64,000 bases of DNA from Acidobacteriota bacterium. GTDB lineage: Bacteria > Acidobacteriota > Terriglobia > UBA7540. The stretch's first letter is position 1; every line of letters begins with the position of its first letter. A program made the translations under genes and the position numbers. Of the stretch, positions 54,110 through 62,572 are shown one piece after another. The stretch is taken from the NCBI GenBank assembly GCA_004298155.1, contig SCRD01000018.1, forward strand, positions 310,001 to 374,000, given 5' to 3'. Below the pieces are notes generated by a model, which saw only the letters and a program-made list of their open reading frames with translations, was not told the origin of the DNA and did no database searches.

Positions 54110-54838
54110 TTAATGCTTTGCGGCATTAGCTGCCTGATCCAGGGTCAGATCGCGCAGCGGAACTTCAACCGTGATATACCACGGAACCGCAATTGAACCC
54201 CATTGCGCCGGGCGGAACCTCCAGGACTCCAGGCTCTTCCTGGCAATGTCTATGTCTGACCCTCCAGGGGCTTCGAGCGGAGTCGCATCCACCACTTCTC
54301 CATTTGAACCTACCAGCACTCTCACCCGGAGGCTGGATGAGGATGAGGTCTTCTGAGGGCGGGTGATGACTTCCGGCGGGCGTACCTGTTTTTCCAGATA
54401 AACGTCCGCATCCCTGGGCAGTTCGCCTCTGTAACGGCGTGAACGCAGATTGAACTTTACAACGACTTCGGTGCCGAACGGCGCTGCCGCACCCTGAAAA
54501 ATGTACGGCCGGTACAGCCACTTCTGGACTGCTTCGAGGGCGGCCACGGCAAGGATTGGCTGGCCGTCGATCACATGGGCCTCTGACACCCGCCCCTCCG
54601 GCGTGACTTTGATTACAAGCTTGATTTCACCCTGGACAAAATTTACTTTAGCGACCGCCGGATAAGACGGTTTTGCAACATGGATCAGAAGCCGTGCTGC
54701 CGCCTCGCTGTCAAGCCTTTCAAGTAGTTGCGGTTGCGACTTTGCCTTTGCCTGTACGCCCGGGCACGCCAGCAGGAAGGCCGCCAGGAACGGCCAGCCG
54801 GAAGCCCTCTGCGAGTATGCTGGGAACGGGCTACACAT
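54110..54838 (-). CDS. Exported protein with two TonB C-terminal domains
   Basis: About 242 residues. The N-terminus is a signal peptide (WPFLAAFLLACPGVQA) instead of the usual TonB membrane anchor. Two TonB_C domains follow: KPSYPAVAKVNFVQGEIKLVIKV ... ALEAVQKWLYRPY and LRVRVLVGSNGEVVDATPL ... ARKSLESWRFRPA. Without an anchor or Pro-rich arm it is not a classical energy transducer and may be a soluble partner. The ATG at 54838 overlaps the acpS stop by 8 bases, so the two are translationally coupled. Confidence 0.82.
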   Translation of the reverse strand: MCSPFPAYSQRASGWPFLAAFLLACPGVQAKAKSQPQLLERLDSEAAARLLIHVAKPSYPAVAKVNFVQGEIKLVIKVTPEGRVSEAHVIDGQPILAVAALEAVQKWLYRPYIFQGAAAPFGTEVVVKFNLRSRRYRGELPRDADVYLEKQVRPPEVITRPQKTSSSSSLRVRVLVGSNGEVVDATPLEAPGGSDIDIARKSLESWRFRPAQWGSIAVPWYITVEVPLRDLTLDQAANAAKH

Positions 54839-55214
54839 TCGATTCAAGGATCACCTGCGCCACAACATAGCGATTGGCGTGCGAGATAGACATGACGGCA
54901 CGCGTAACTCCTAGCTGGTCAGCCACTTCACGCGCGCGCCCGGTCAGCAGTAGTTCAGGTTTTCCACTCGAGTGGTGGGCAACTTCCACGTCAAGCCAGC
55001 GCACACCCCTGGCCCAGCCAGTCCCCAGCGCCTTAAAAGCCGCCTCTTTGGCCGCAAAACGGGCCGCGTAACGTTCTGCTCGATTCTTGAATCTTTCGCA
55101 GTATGCTATCTCCGCGGGAGTGAAGATCTTTTGCGAGAAGCGGTCACCATGTCGTTGCAGCGCGCGCTCAATCCGCTCTGTTTCAGCGATGTCAATGCCT
55201 GTGCCGACCGTCAT
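54831..55214 (-). CDS. acpS: Holo-[acyl-carrier-protein] synthase AcpS
   Basis: AcpS transfers phosphopantetheine from CoA to acyl-carrier protein. The 127 residues show GTGIDIAETERI with the magnesium-binding Asp, IFTPAEIAYCERFKNRAERYAARFAAKEAAFKALG with the metal-binding Glu, and SISHANRYVVAQVI at the end. An in-frame TTG at 55223 is less likely than the ATG at 55214. Its stop overlaps the start of the TonB-domain gene. Confidence 0.95.
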   Translation of the reverse strand: MTVGTGIDIAETERIERALQRHGDRFSQKIFTPAEIAYCERFKNRAERYAARFAAKEAAFKALGTGWARGVRWLDVEVAHHSSGKPELLLTGRAREVADQLGVTRAVMSISHANRYVVAQVILESNV

Positions 55215-55496
55215 TCTGTTCAATCTCGTTCAGCGCCAGCGATGTTAACATGCGAGGCGCCGCCCCGCCGTTTCGCTGACCTTTCGGTTCGGCCTTGCCA
55301 GGCGCCTCAAGCTGCTTCACAGTCAAGATGTTTGCAAGGTCTTCGTTAACCTTAACAGAGCGAAGTTTGGAATTCAAATGCGCACAGACCCGTCGTAAGG
55401 CTGTGTACATCAGCAGCCGGGCCGCCACACAGCCGCACCACTCGGGAGGCCATCATTCGTTCTTTGGCGCAGCGCGAGGCCCACTTTGGCGCGTGC

Positions 55497-55502
55497 TATA
55501 GT
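55497..55502 (+). promoter_or_regulatory. -10-like TATAGT directly before pgeF
   Basis: TATAGT ends 6 bases before the ATG at 55509, which suggests a leaderless or nearly leaderless transcript. No good -35 is visible. Confidence 0.4.
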
Positions 55503-55508
55503 CGAAGC

Positions 55509-56462
55509 ATGGCTGCCGGGGCTTTCAAACTCGAGTCTTCAAGAGACTGCTACTGGTTGGAGTGCCAGGCGCTGGCGGAAATCCCCTGGCTTGTCCACGC
55601 GTTCGGGACGCGGAAGGGCGGGGCATTGGGGCCAAAACCCGCCGGGGAAGCATCCGAGTTAAACACAGGTGCCGGGCATGCCAGAGACAAGCGAAAAGTA
55701 AGGCAGTTTCTTCGGGCGCTCGACTCTGGCTCCCTTCCAATGGCCACGTTGCGCCAGACGCATTCCTCGATTGTCTATTGCGCAATGCCGCACACCGGGA
55801 GCATGCCGGTTCAATATCAGCTTGCCGGGAATCCGGCGCCGGATGAGGATGATCCACTGCGCGTGCGCTCCGGCGATGCGCTCATCGCCAACCGTGCAGG
55901 AATTCTTCTGGAAATTCGCGTGGCCGACTGCGTGCCTATCCTGATAGTGGACCGCGAACGGCGCGCCGTGGCGGCCGTGCATTCCGGCTGGCGCGGAGCG
56001 CTGGGGCGGATTGTTGAGAAAGCTGCCGGCGAAATGTGCCGCATGTTCCATTCGCGGCCTCAAAACCTGCTTGCCGCGGTGGGTCCTTCCATTCGCAAAT
56101 GCTGTTATGAAGTGGGTCAGGAAGTGGTCGACGCTTTCTGCGGGGCCTTCCCGACAGGCGAAGAATTCTTCCACAAAGTTGCCGCCACGCCGGAGGAGCT
56201 GCGAATGGCTTTGCGCTATCAGACGCTCTTCATGCACCAGGCGCCTCCGGGACACCAACTGGAGGACGCTTTGTCAAAAGTTCACCTTGACCTTGCCGCG
56301 GTAGTTCGGTATCAACTGGAACACGCTGGTGTTCCGGGCCGGCAGATTTACGTGGCGGATTACTGCACGGCATGCCGGACGGACCTTTTCTATTCCTTTC
56401 GCAAGGAAGGCGCCCTGGCGGGACGGATGATGGCTGTGATCGGAATGCGGCAATCCTTGTAG
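55509..56462 (+). CDS. pgeF: Peptidoglycan editing factor PgeF / YfiH-family
   Basis: The 317 residues match the YfiH (DUF152, 'laccase-like') family that edits cytoplasmic peptidoglycan precursors and binds metal. The conserved His-Cys-His zinc set is in ATLRQTHSS, VADCVPILI and AAVHSGWRGAL. The C-terminal CYEVGQEVVDAF and CRTDLFYSFRKEG motifs are also kept. The ATG at 55509 has no ribosome site but a close -10 box. Confidence 0.92.
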   Translation: MAAGAFKLESSRDCYWLECQALAEIPWLVHAFGTRKGGALGPKPAGEASELNTGAGHARDKRKVRQFLRALDSGSLPMATLRQTHSSIVYCAMPHTGSMPVQYQLAGNPAPDEDDPLRVRSGDALIANRAGILLEIRVADCVPILIVDRERRAVAAVHSGWRGALGRIVEKAAGEMCRMFHSRPQNLLAAVGPSIRKCCYEVGQEVVDAFCGAFPTGEEFFHKVAATPEELRMALRYQTLFMHQAPPGHQLEDALSKVHLDLAAVVRYQLEHAGVPGRQIYVADYCTACRTDLFYSFRKEGALAGRMMAVIGMRQSL

Positions 56463-56526
56463 GAAAGACGAGGTTCAGCCCCGCCATCAAAGCCGTTTTT
56501 CTATCCAGGACAAAAATATTTTTCTG

Positions 56527-57663
56527 TCATGCTGGCGCTGTTGCCTGGGTCATCGTACCCAGCCGCAACTGACCGCAGGCCGCCATCACGTCCTGGCCTC
56601 GTGAAATGCGGATGTAGGCAGGCACCTCGTGGTTTCGAAGAACTTCCTGAAACGCCAGGACCTGCTTGACAGGGGAAGGTTTATAAGGTAATTCTGCGCC
56701 GCTGTTGAACGGGATCAGGTTCAGTTTGCACTTGATTCCGCGTACCAACGCCGCAACGCGCCGGGCGTCGTCGTCGGAATCGTTGATGCCGTCGAGCAGA
56801 ACGTACTCGAACGTCACGTATTCTCGCGGGCCAAGCGGAAACTCGCGGCAGGCCTGCATCAGTTCGCTCAGCGGATATTTGCGGTTGAGCGGCATCAGGG
56901 CCGTCCGCTGTTCATCACTTGAGGCGTTCAGGGAAACGGCCAGTTTAGGCCGTGCCGATGCTTGCGCGAACCTGCGGATCTGAGGGATGACGCCGGCAGT
57001 TGAAACCGTCATGCGCCGAAGGGCCAGCGCCAACCCGTTCGAATCGGATAGAATCCCGACAGCTTTCATCACCGCATCCAGGTTCAGCATGGGCTCGCCC
57101 ATGCCCATGAAAACCAGGTTTACAGGGGTCTCAGCCGGAACCTGCTGGGCATCGAGAACAGCGGCAACCTGGCCCACAATTTCCCCAACGGCAAGGTTGC
57201 GTTTTACTCCCAGCAACGCCGTAAAACAGAATCGGCAGCCCACTGCGCAACCCACCTGGCTTGAAAGGCAGAGCGTTACACGGTTCTCAATCGGCATGTA
57301 GACGGTCTCAATGCTTTCGCCGTCATCGAGAGCAAACAGGTAACGCACCGCGCCATCGCGCGAGGCAACCTGCGCTTTGATCTCGGGCCAGTCCAGGCGG
57401 CAGCGGCCAAGGAGGTCCTGCCTGAGGTCCACTGGGATGTCTGTGAACGCATTCAGATCACGCACCCGCCGCCCGTAGAGATTGCGAAACAATTGTTTGC
57501 CGCGGTATTTCGGCTGGCCGCACTCCACCGCCAGTTGTTCAAGTTCTGTCTTGCCGAGCCCGAAAATATTGCCTTCCATGGGATTCGTAAACATGGCTAG
57601 CTTTGTTGTGCCCGCAGGTGCTTCGCCCGACGTTCGTCTGGTGGGCGGCTTATCAGGATTCAT
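56527..57663 (-). CDS. rlmN: Dual-specificity RNA methyltransferase RlmN
   Basis: RlmN methylates A2503 of 23S rRNA and A37 of some tRNAs using radical SAM chemistry. The 378 residues have GKQLFRNLYGRRV, the cluster loop CAVGCRFCFTALLG (C-x3-C-x2-C), VNLVFMGMGEPMLN and SLNASSDEQRTALMPLNRKYP. The C-terminal GQDVMAACGQL supplies the resolving Cys. The N-terminal ~25 residues are low in conservation; ATGs at codons 24 and 29 are alternatives. A heptamer repeat overlaps the start codon. Confidence 0.96.
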   Translation of the reverse strand: MNPDKPPTRRTSGEAPAGTTKLAMFTNPMEGNIFGLGKTELEQLAVECGQPKYRGKQLFRNLYGRRVRDLNAFTDIPVDLRQDLLGRCRLDWPEIKAQVASRDGAVRYLFALDDGESIETVYMPIENRVTLCLSSQVGCAVGCRFCFTALLGVKRNLAVGEIVGQVAAVLDAQQVPAETPVNLVFMGMGEPMLNLDAVMKAVGILSDSNGLALALRRMTVSTAGVIPQIRRFAQASARPKLAVSLNASSDEQRTALMPLNRKYPLSELMQACREFPLGPREYVTFEYVLLDGINDSDDDARRVAALVRGIKCKLNLIPFNSGAELPYKPSPVKQVLAFQEVLRNHEVPAYIRISRGQDVMAACGQLRLGTMTQATAPA

Positions 57664-57687
57664 AACTCATAACTCAGAACTCATAAC
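57660..57687. repeat. Four tandem 7-bp units at the rlmN start
   Basis: TCATAAC-TCATAAC-TCAGAAC-TCATAAC on the plus strand reads as GTTATGA-type heptamers before rlmN. The annotated ATG lies in the last copy. Confidence 0.6.
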
Positions 57688-57723
57688 TCCGAAGTCTCTG
57701 GCACGAGCAAATTATTCTCAACA

Positions 57724-57759
57724 TTGACGCCCAATTCAGTATATCTTACATCCTGTAAG
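57724..57759 (+). promoter_or_regulatory. Promoter and operator of the TetR-type gene
   Basis: TTGACG (57724-57729) is a -35 candidate. CTTACA-TCC-TGTAAG (57745-57759), a perfect 6-bp inverted repeat, overlaps the -10 position, where a self-repressing TetR dimer would bind. Confidence 0.5.
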
Positions 57760-57781
57760 CTTCCCCTTTAGTTGTGAAAGG

Positions 57782-58396
57782 ATGCCCATGAGTCCGCGCC
57801 GAGTTGATCCTGAGCTTACCGCACGACGCCGCGAAGCTCTGATCAAGGCGGGCTACGCCGAAATCCTCGAGAAAGGCCTGAATGCCACCACCATCGATTC
57901 CGTGGTGGCGCGCGCCAATTCCAGCAAGGGCGGAGCGCTCCATTATTTCCACAGCAAGGATGATCTCCTTTACGCCGTTCTGGACTGGCTGTTCAGCGAA
58001 CTCACCCGCAGCCTTGACCAGGTGGCCGCGACCCAGGAATCCCCCCGCGAGCGCCTGGCGGCGGAACTGGAGTTGCTGTTCCACAGCGCCGAAGTCAATC
58101 GCAAGCTCTATCTGGTGTTGTTTGATTTTGTCACGCTCGGGGCCCGTGCGGACCGCTTCCGCAAGCTGTTTCACGATTTCTTTGTCGGTTGCCGCAAGCG
58201 CGACGCGCAGATCATTATCGAGGGCATTAAGCTGCAGGAGTTTCGCCGCGTCCGTCCGGAAGACGCCGCCGCCACCATTCGCGCCCTGGTTGACGGCTAT
58301 TGCCTGCAATGGCTGATGGATTCCTCGAACGTCCCTGTGGAAGTTTTCCGCGACCGCTGCGGCGCCGTCCTCGGCGCTTACCTGCTGCGCGGGTGA
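57782..58396 (+). CDS. TetR/AcrR-family transcriptional regulator
   Basis: The 204-residue protein has an N-terminal helix-turn-helix typical of TetR proteins: RREALIKAGYAEILEKGLNATTIDSVVARANSSKGGALHYFHSKDDLLYAVLDWLF (read as separate helices in order). A ligand-binding domain follows with a VNRKLYLVLFDFVTLGARADRFRKL core. The pattern is closest to BetI-like regulators. It has no adjacent target gene on the same strand. A palindromic operator candidate stands over its own promoter. Confidence 0.92.
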   Translation: MPMSPRRVDPELTARRREALIKAGYAEILEKGLNATTIDSVVARANSSKGGALHYFHSKDDLLYAVLDWLFSELTRSLDQVAATQESPRERLAAELELLFHSAEVNRKLYLVLFDFVTLGARADRFRKLFHDFFVGCRKRDAQIIIEGIKLQEFRRVRPEDAAATIRALVDGYCLQWLMDSSNVPVEVFRDRCGAVLGAYLLRG

Positions 58397-59083
58397 ACCG
58401 TTTTGGTAGAGAAGTCCTGCGGGCACTCCGACGCTTTGAATGCGCGGGCGTCCAAGACACACACCTGGGCCACGGTGTATTGCTAGAATGCACCGCCATG
58501 AACCTTGTACCTACAAACTTATAGCGCGTGTGAAAGTGTTTTGAACTGGTAATATCCCAATTGTGGTATTTCGCCCCGGCGATAAGTCGGGATATAGACG
58601 ATTGGTCATTCTAATTCGCCCTGCCATCTTGGATGTCTGCACCGGCGCCGATTACGCGAAGTAACTCTCGAAAGCTTGTATCCCGGCCCCCGGTTTTGCA
58701 GCCTGCGGATTTTATTCTCTTTAATGACACGAGCTCTGCAGGCCGCAGGAACGATGGCCAGCGATACTCCCCCCACGGAGCTTGCTCGATGTTGAAAAGC
58801 TAGCATCGTAGCCCGCCTTGAACGTACGTGCGCACGACTTTTGGGACAGGTGTGTCATTTTGAGACACATGTCGGAAAAATTCTTGAAAAAACGGCCACT
58901 GGACCGAAATGCCAATCGAAAACGGAGCTATCTATCTTGCTTAAAATAAAGTTGATACGCAAGGAACGACCTGGAGCTTTCTACAGAGCGCGACGGCTTG
59001 CTTCCAAACTCTAAATTCAGGTATCGGGCAAAAACTTGCCGACCTGCCACCCTGTCCGCGAAAAGGCGGGTGCGATCCGCGAT
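58397..59083. other. Gene-poor region between the TetR-type gene and the thioredoxin-like gene
   Basis: No convincing gene is seen in these 687 bp. The notable elements are a perfect CGTGCGCACG palindrome near 58827-58836 and the dyad TGTGTC-N7-GACACA at 58851-58869. Short open frames have no ribosome sites. Confidence 0.35.
58851..58869. promoter_or_regulatory. Orphan dyad TGTGTC-N7-GACACA
   Basis: The 6-bp arms are perfect inverse complements 7 bp apart. No gene starts nearby, so its target is unclear. Confidence 0.3.
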
Positions 59084-60250
59084 CTACTTTCCGTAGACCG
59101 CGTCGTGCCAGTAGGCCTGGTGGCCCCGGTAATCGTCATCCGGCAGATTGGCAATAATGAGGCGGCGTAGTTCGAGCGCGTCTATGGGCCCCTGGTGATC
59201 GTAAAGCACTTCTCCTTTGGGGCTGATGAGGACGGTGTAGGGAACAGCACCATTCCACTTGGGATTGAACGCCGCCATCAAATCGTAAATCTGGGGTGCT
59301 CCGAAAATCAGGTTCTCACTGGTGGCGTGCTGCTGCTGCAGCTCGTGCAAGACGCCCGCCATTTCGTCTGGATAGTTGATGCTCGCCGTCACAAGCTGGA
59401 ATGGCCGGTGGCCGTACATCCGGTACATGGTTTGAAAAAGCGGAAGTTCCCTCACGCAGGGGCCGCACCATGTGGCCCAGAAATCAACCAGCAGCAGCTT
59501 GCCGGTATTATTCTTACGCAGCGCATCCAGATCGGCGGCCATGGCCGGTTTCACGGACACGGGCTGGCTTTCAATACGGGAAACCTCCTCTTCACTGGCC
59601 GCCTCTTTATACATCCATTTGGTGGAACAGCCAACGGCGGGTGTTACGGGCACCTGGACGGGTTTATCCGCCAGCACCTCGTCGATAGCGGTTCGCGCGT
59701 CCTGCCGTGTGACGAATTCGGGACGCGGATTGTTGTCAAGCCGGCCGTCATACATCAACTTCCTCTCCGGACCAAAAACGAAAACATGCGGAGTGGCTGT
59801 GGGTCCATATGCTCGGGCCACCGCTTGCGTTTCGCCGTCATAAAGGTAAGGAAAATTAAAGTGCCGGTAGGCGGCGCGGATCTTCATCTCGGCAAAGGAA
59901 TCGCTGACGTCGGTGTAGCCGAGCTCGTCAAGCTGGATGGCTTTGGGATTGTTGGGCTGGATGGCCACAAACGCCACGCTCTTTCCTTTGTAGTCGTTCA
60001 CAAGCTGCTTGATGCGTGTTTCGTAGAGCTGCGCCGTCGGGCAATGATTGCAGGTGAAAATGATTACCAGAACCTTGGCGGAGGCGTAGTCTTTGAGGCA
60101 ATGGGTTTCGCCATCAATTCCCGGCAGGCAGAAGCCCGGCGCAGGGGAACCAATCGCAAGCGTCGGGGGGATATCTTCGCCTCGCAGCGGCCCGCAAACA
60201 AGGGCAATGGCAAAGCTCAGGACAAGGATGCGCAAGGTGCGACGAAACAT
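59084..60250 (-). CDS. Exported protein with two thioredoxin-fold domains
   Basis: About 388 residues from the ATG at 60250, which has a GGGAGG site 8 bases upstream. A signal peptide (ILVLSFAIALVCGPLRG) leads to an AhpC/TSA-like domain with FTCNHCPTAQLYETRI near residue 70. A Cys-containing link (VGCSTKWM) follows, then a TlpA-like domain with VDFWATWCGPCVRELPLFQ near residue 265. The CxxC motif of the second domain is intact. It probably acts in extracytoplasmic thiol redox control. Two such domains in one exported chain are uncommon. Confidence 0.87.
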   Translation of the reverse strand: MFRRTLRILVLSFAIALVCGPLRGEDIPPTLAIGSPAPGFCLPGIDGETHCLKDYASAKVLVIIFTCNHCPTAQLYETRIKQLVNDYKGKSVAFVAIQPNNPKAIQLDELGYTDVSDSFAEMKIRAAYRHFNFPYLYDGETQAVARAYGPTATPHVFVFGPERKLMYDGRLDNNPRPEFVTRQDARTAIDEVLADKPVQVPVTPAVGCSTKWMYKEAASEEEVSRIESQPVSVKPAMAADLDALRKNNTGKLLLVDFWATWCGPCVRELPLFQTMYRMYGHRPFQLVTASINYPDEMAGVLHELQQQHATSENLIFGAPQIYDLMAAFNPKWNGAVPYTVLISPKGEVLYDHQGPIDALELRRLIIANLPDDDYRGHQAYWHDAVYGK

Positions 60251-60455
60251 GTTCACCACCTCCCGTTCAGACTTGCGTTGGCGGCGAGCGCCGACCAGTA
60301 CGGGTCATAATGTTATACCAGGTCGGGCGCGTTCGAAACGAATCCCCGGAAGAACCAGAGACCTCAAAATCCGAGGAACGTCCTTCCGCTTGTGTTTATC
60401 GAACCGAGGCGAATAGAATACGGCTGGTCAGCATGGTTTTTTCAGGAGGGCAAAC

Positions 60456-61847
60456 ATGGTCAATCGAAGAGAGTTTTTGGCGTCAATGGCGGCAGCAGCG
60501 TCTGCAGGACCGCTTGCAGCTGCGCCTTCATCGAACCCAGCGCCAGCTGGTTTTTCAAACCCGCTCTCAGCCAGCCCGGCCGCTCTGGCCATCAACGGCG
60601 GAAAGCCGGTGCGGGAAAAACTGCTGCAGGTTGCTGATTGCGGCATGGGGACGGAGTATTACGGTAGCGAGGAGCGAGAACGCCTGGATGATGTAGTTAC
60701 GGCTCGCAGCCCCTTCCGCTGGTACGGTCCGGGATCGAACCAACCCATGCAGTGCGCAAACTTCGAAAAGGCGTTTGGCCGGCGGATGCGGCGCCGCTAC
60801 GTGCTGGGTGTCACCTCAGGAACGGCCGCGCTGCAGTGCGCCATGGCGGCCCTTGGACTCGGTCCGGGCGATGAAATGATCCTGCCCGCGTGGACGTGGT
60901 ATTCCTGCTTCAACGCCATCGTTCTGGCGGGTGCGCTTCCAGTTTTTGCGGAAATTGACGAGTCGCTCAACATCGATCCCGACGACATCGAACACCGCAT
61001 CACGCCCCAGACCAGGGCGATCATGGCTGTGCATCTGGAGGGTTGCCCGGCTGACCTTGACCGAATCCTGCCGATCGCCCGCAAGCATGGGCTGAAAGTG
61101 CTGGAAGATTGCGCGCAGAGCCTTGGTGCTGATTACAAGGGCAGGCCCGTGGGCTCCATCGGCGACATCGCCATTTACAGCTTCCAATTCTGCAAGACCA
61201 TCACATCAGGCGAGGGCGGCGCCGTGGTCACCGACGATCCCGTGTTGTTCGAGCGCGCCTGCCGATTTCACGACCTGGGACCGTTGCGGCCCGCATTGAA
61301 GCAGCAACTCGGCGGCGAACGGGTTGCCGGTTTTGCGGGCACTAACTTTCGCATGAGCGAGTTTACCGGCGGAGTGTTGGATGCCCAGCTGGCCAAGCTC
61401 GACACTATTGTGGCCGCTCTCAGACAGAATGGGCGCCGCGTTTATGAAGGACTGCGAACTCTGCCAGACCCGCGTTTTCGGCGTTCACCCGACCCCGAGG
61501 GCGATCTGAAGGAGAGGATTTATCTGGGCTTCGCCACACGGCAGCATCGCGACCGGTACATGAAAGCAATGCGTGCGGAGAATATTCCCGCCGGCCCGCC
61601 CAACGGCTCAGTGATCCTTCCAATTGTTCCGCAGGTGAAGAACAAAGTCACGGCCCACCCGGCGTGGCCCTCGTTCTCGACGCCGCGCGGACGGGAGATC
61701 CAATACGGCGCCGAGGCTTGCCCGCGAACCATCGATATCCTGCATCGCTTTGCGGCCGTTCCCATTGATCCCACGTTTACTGAGCAGGACACGCAGGACA
61801 TCGCCGCCGCAATCAACAAGGTCTATCCGGCCATCATAAACGCGTGA
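60456..61847 (+). CDS. DegT/DnrJ/EryC1/StrS aminotransferase with a Tat-type signal
   Basis: The 463-residue PLP enzyme starts with a twin-arginine signal (NRREFLASMAAAASAGPLAA). The fold-type I body includes YVLGVTSGTAALQCAMAALG, DEMILPAWTWYSCFNAI, EDCAQSLGADYKG, and the Schiff-base Lys in FQFCKTITSGEGGAVV. Such enzymes normally make amino sugars in the cytoplasm, so an export signal is unusual. The ATG has AGGAGGG upstream. It stands alone, divergent from the thioredoxin-like gene. Confidence 0.87.
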   Translation: MVNRREFLASMAAAASAGPLAAAPSSNPAPAGFSNPLSASPAALAINGGKPVREKLLQVADCGMGTEYYGSEERERLDDVVTARSPFRWYGPGSNQPMQCANFEKAFGRRMRRRYVLGVTSGTAALQCAMAALGLGPGDEMILPAWTWYSCFNAIVLAGALPVFAEIDESLNIDPDDIEHRITPQTRAIMAVHLEGCPADLDRILPIARKHGLKVLEDCAQSLGADYKGRPVGSIGDIAIYSFQFCKTITSGEGGAVVTDDPVLFERACRFHDLGPLRPALKQQLGGERVAGFAGTNFRMSEFTGGVLDAQLAKLDTIVAALRQNGRRVYEGLRTLPDPRFRRSPDPEGDLKERIYLGFATRQHRDRYMKAMRAENIPAGPPNGSVILPIVPQVKNKVTAHPAWPSFSTPRGREIQYGAEACPRTIDILHRFAAVPIDPTFTEQDTQDIAAAINKVYPAIINA

Positions 61848-62131
61848 ATTGTGGTGGTGCGCCGTCCTTCAAATTGTTTTCAGCCGGCGGAGTTACTAAA
61901 TCACGGACTCTGAGCTGCACAGGAGAGCGTCGGTCTGTGGAGTTGAAACCTTTCGCCTCGCCGGGTTATAAAAACTTCAGGTGTCTCGTTAACCGGTTGC
62001 TTCTATCGAATCATTCCGTTGCCCGGTTGGTGCTGGAGGGGGGGCGAACCCCCACGCTCTTTTGTAGTGCCAGATTTTGGGTTCGGGCACTTTTGCAGGA
62101 AGGATGGCGGACGCGACACGGCGAAGAATTC
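61848..62131. other. Intergenic region after the aminotransferase gene
   Basis: The 284-bp gap between convergent genes holds only the tRNA-like fragment at 62028-62092. Confidence 0.35.
62028..62092 (-). pseudogene. Possible degenerate tRNA-Leu-like 3' half
   Basis: On the minus strand a T-arm-like GGGGG-TTCG-CCCCC is followed by TCCAGCACCA, which resembles a tRNA 3' end with CCA. Upstream, CCCAAAA could be an anticodon loop with anticodon CAA. The anticodon stem is mispaired and no 5' half is found. This is a weak call by eye. Confidence 0.22.
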
Positions 62132-62572
62132 CTAGCTGGTTGAAAGCAAGGCAAGCGCCAGAATGCCAATCAAAATTCCTGTTACGCCCTGCCAGGCAAT
62201 TTTTTCTTTGAAAAGTAAAATTCCGGCGATTGCTACCACGAGCAAGCTTCCGCCGGTAGTGATGGGGAAAGCTAATTCTCCTGGAGCACCCCGTTCAAGT
62301 GCAAAGGCCGTGAATAGCGTGCCGGCAAAGCTACAGGCGCCCATCGTGGGTGCAATCAGGAATCCCTTTCGGGTAGGCCTGATCCTTGCAACAATGACGG
62401 CGGGAGTGGTGAGCAGAAAGCCACTAAAGTAGTATTCTGCGATGAACTGATAATGGAAAGCGCATGAGAGATGGTTGGCGGCAAGCACCTTCAGCCCAAA
62501 GGGACCCATGCCGTTACACAAGAATGCAACCAGCATTAACTGGACACACCGCCCGCGTGCGTCAGTTTCCAA
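62132..62572 (-). CDS. Half-size EamA-type transporter subunit (second of pair)
   Basis: The 146-residue protein has about four or five membrane spans and ends with SLLVVAIAGILLFKEKIAWQGVTGILIGILALALL, a DMT/EamA signature end (GVTGILIGILAL). It is half the size of normal ten-span EamA carriers. The TTG start at 62572 overlaps the stop of the preceding half-gene by 11 bp, so translation is probably coupled. An in-frame ATG at 62536 is an alternative. Confidence 0.75.
   Translation of the reverse strand: METDARGRCVQLMLVAFLCNGMGPFGLKVLAANHLSCAFHYQFIAEYYFSGFLLTTPAVIVARIRPTRKGFLIAPTMGACSFAGTLFTAFALERGAPGELAFPITTGGSLLVVAIAGILLFKEKIAWQGVTGILIGILALALLSTS

Noticed and set aside
59195-60310. 371-codon open frame on the plus strand
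   Set aside because: It is antisense to the tandem-thioredoxin gene with its signal peptide and WCGPC motif; the translation has no recognisable domain.
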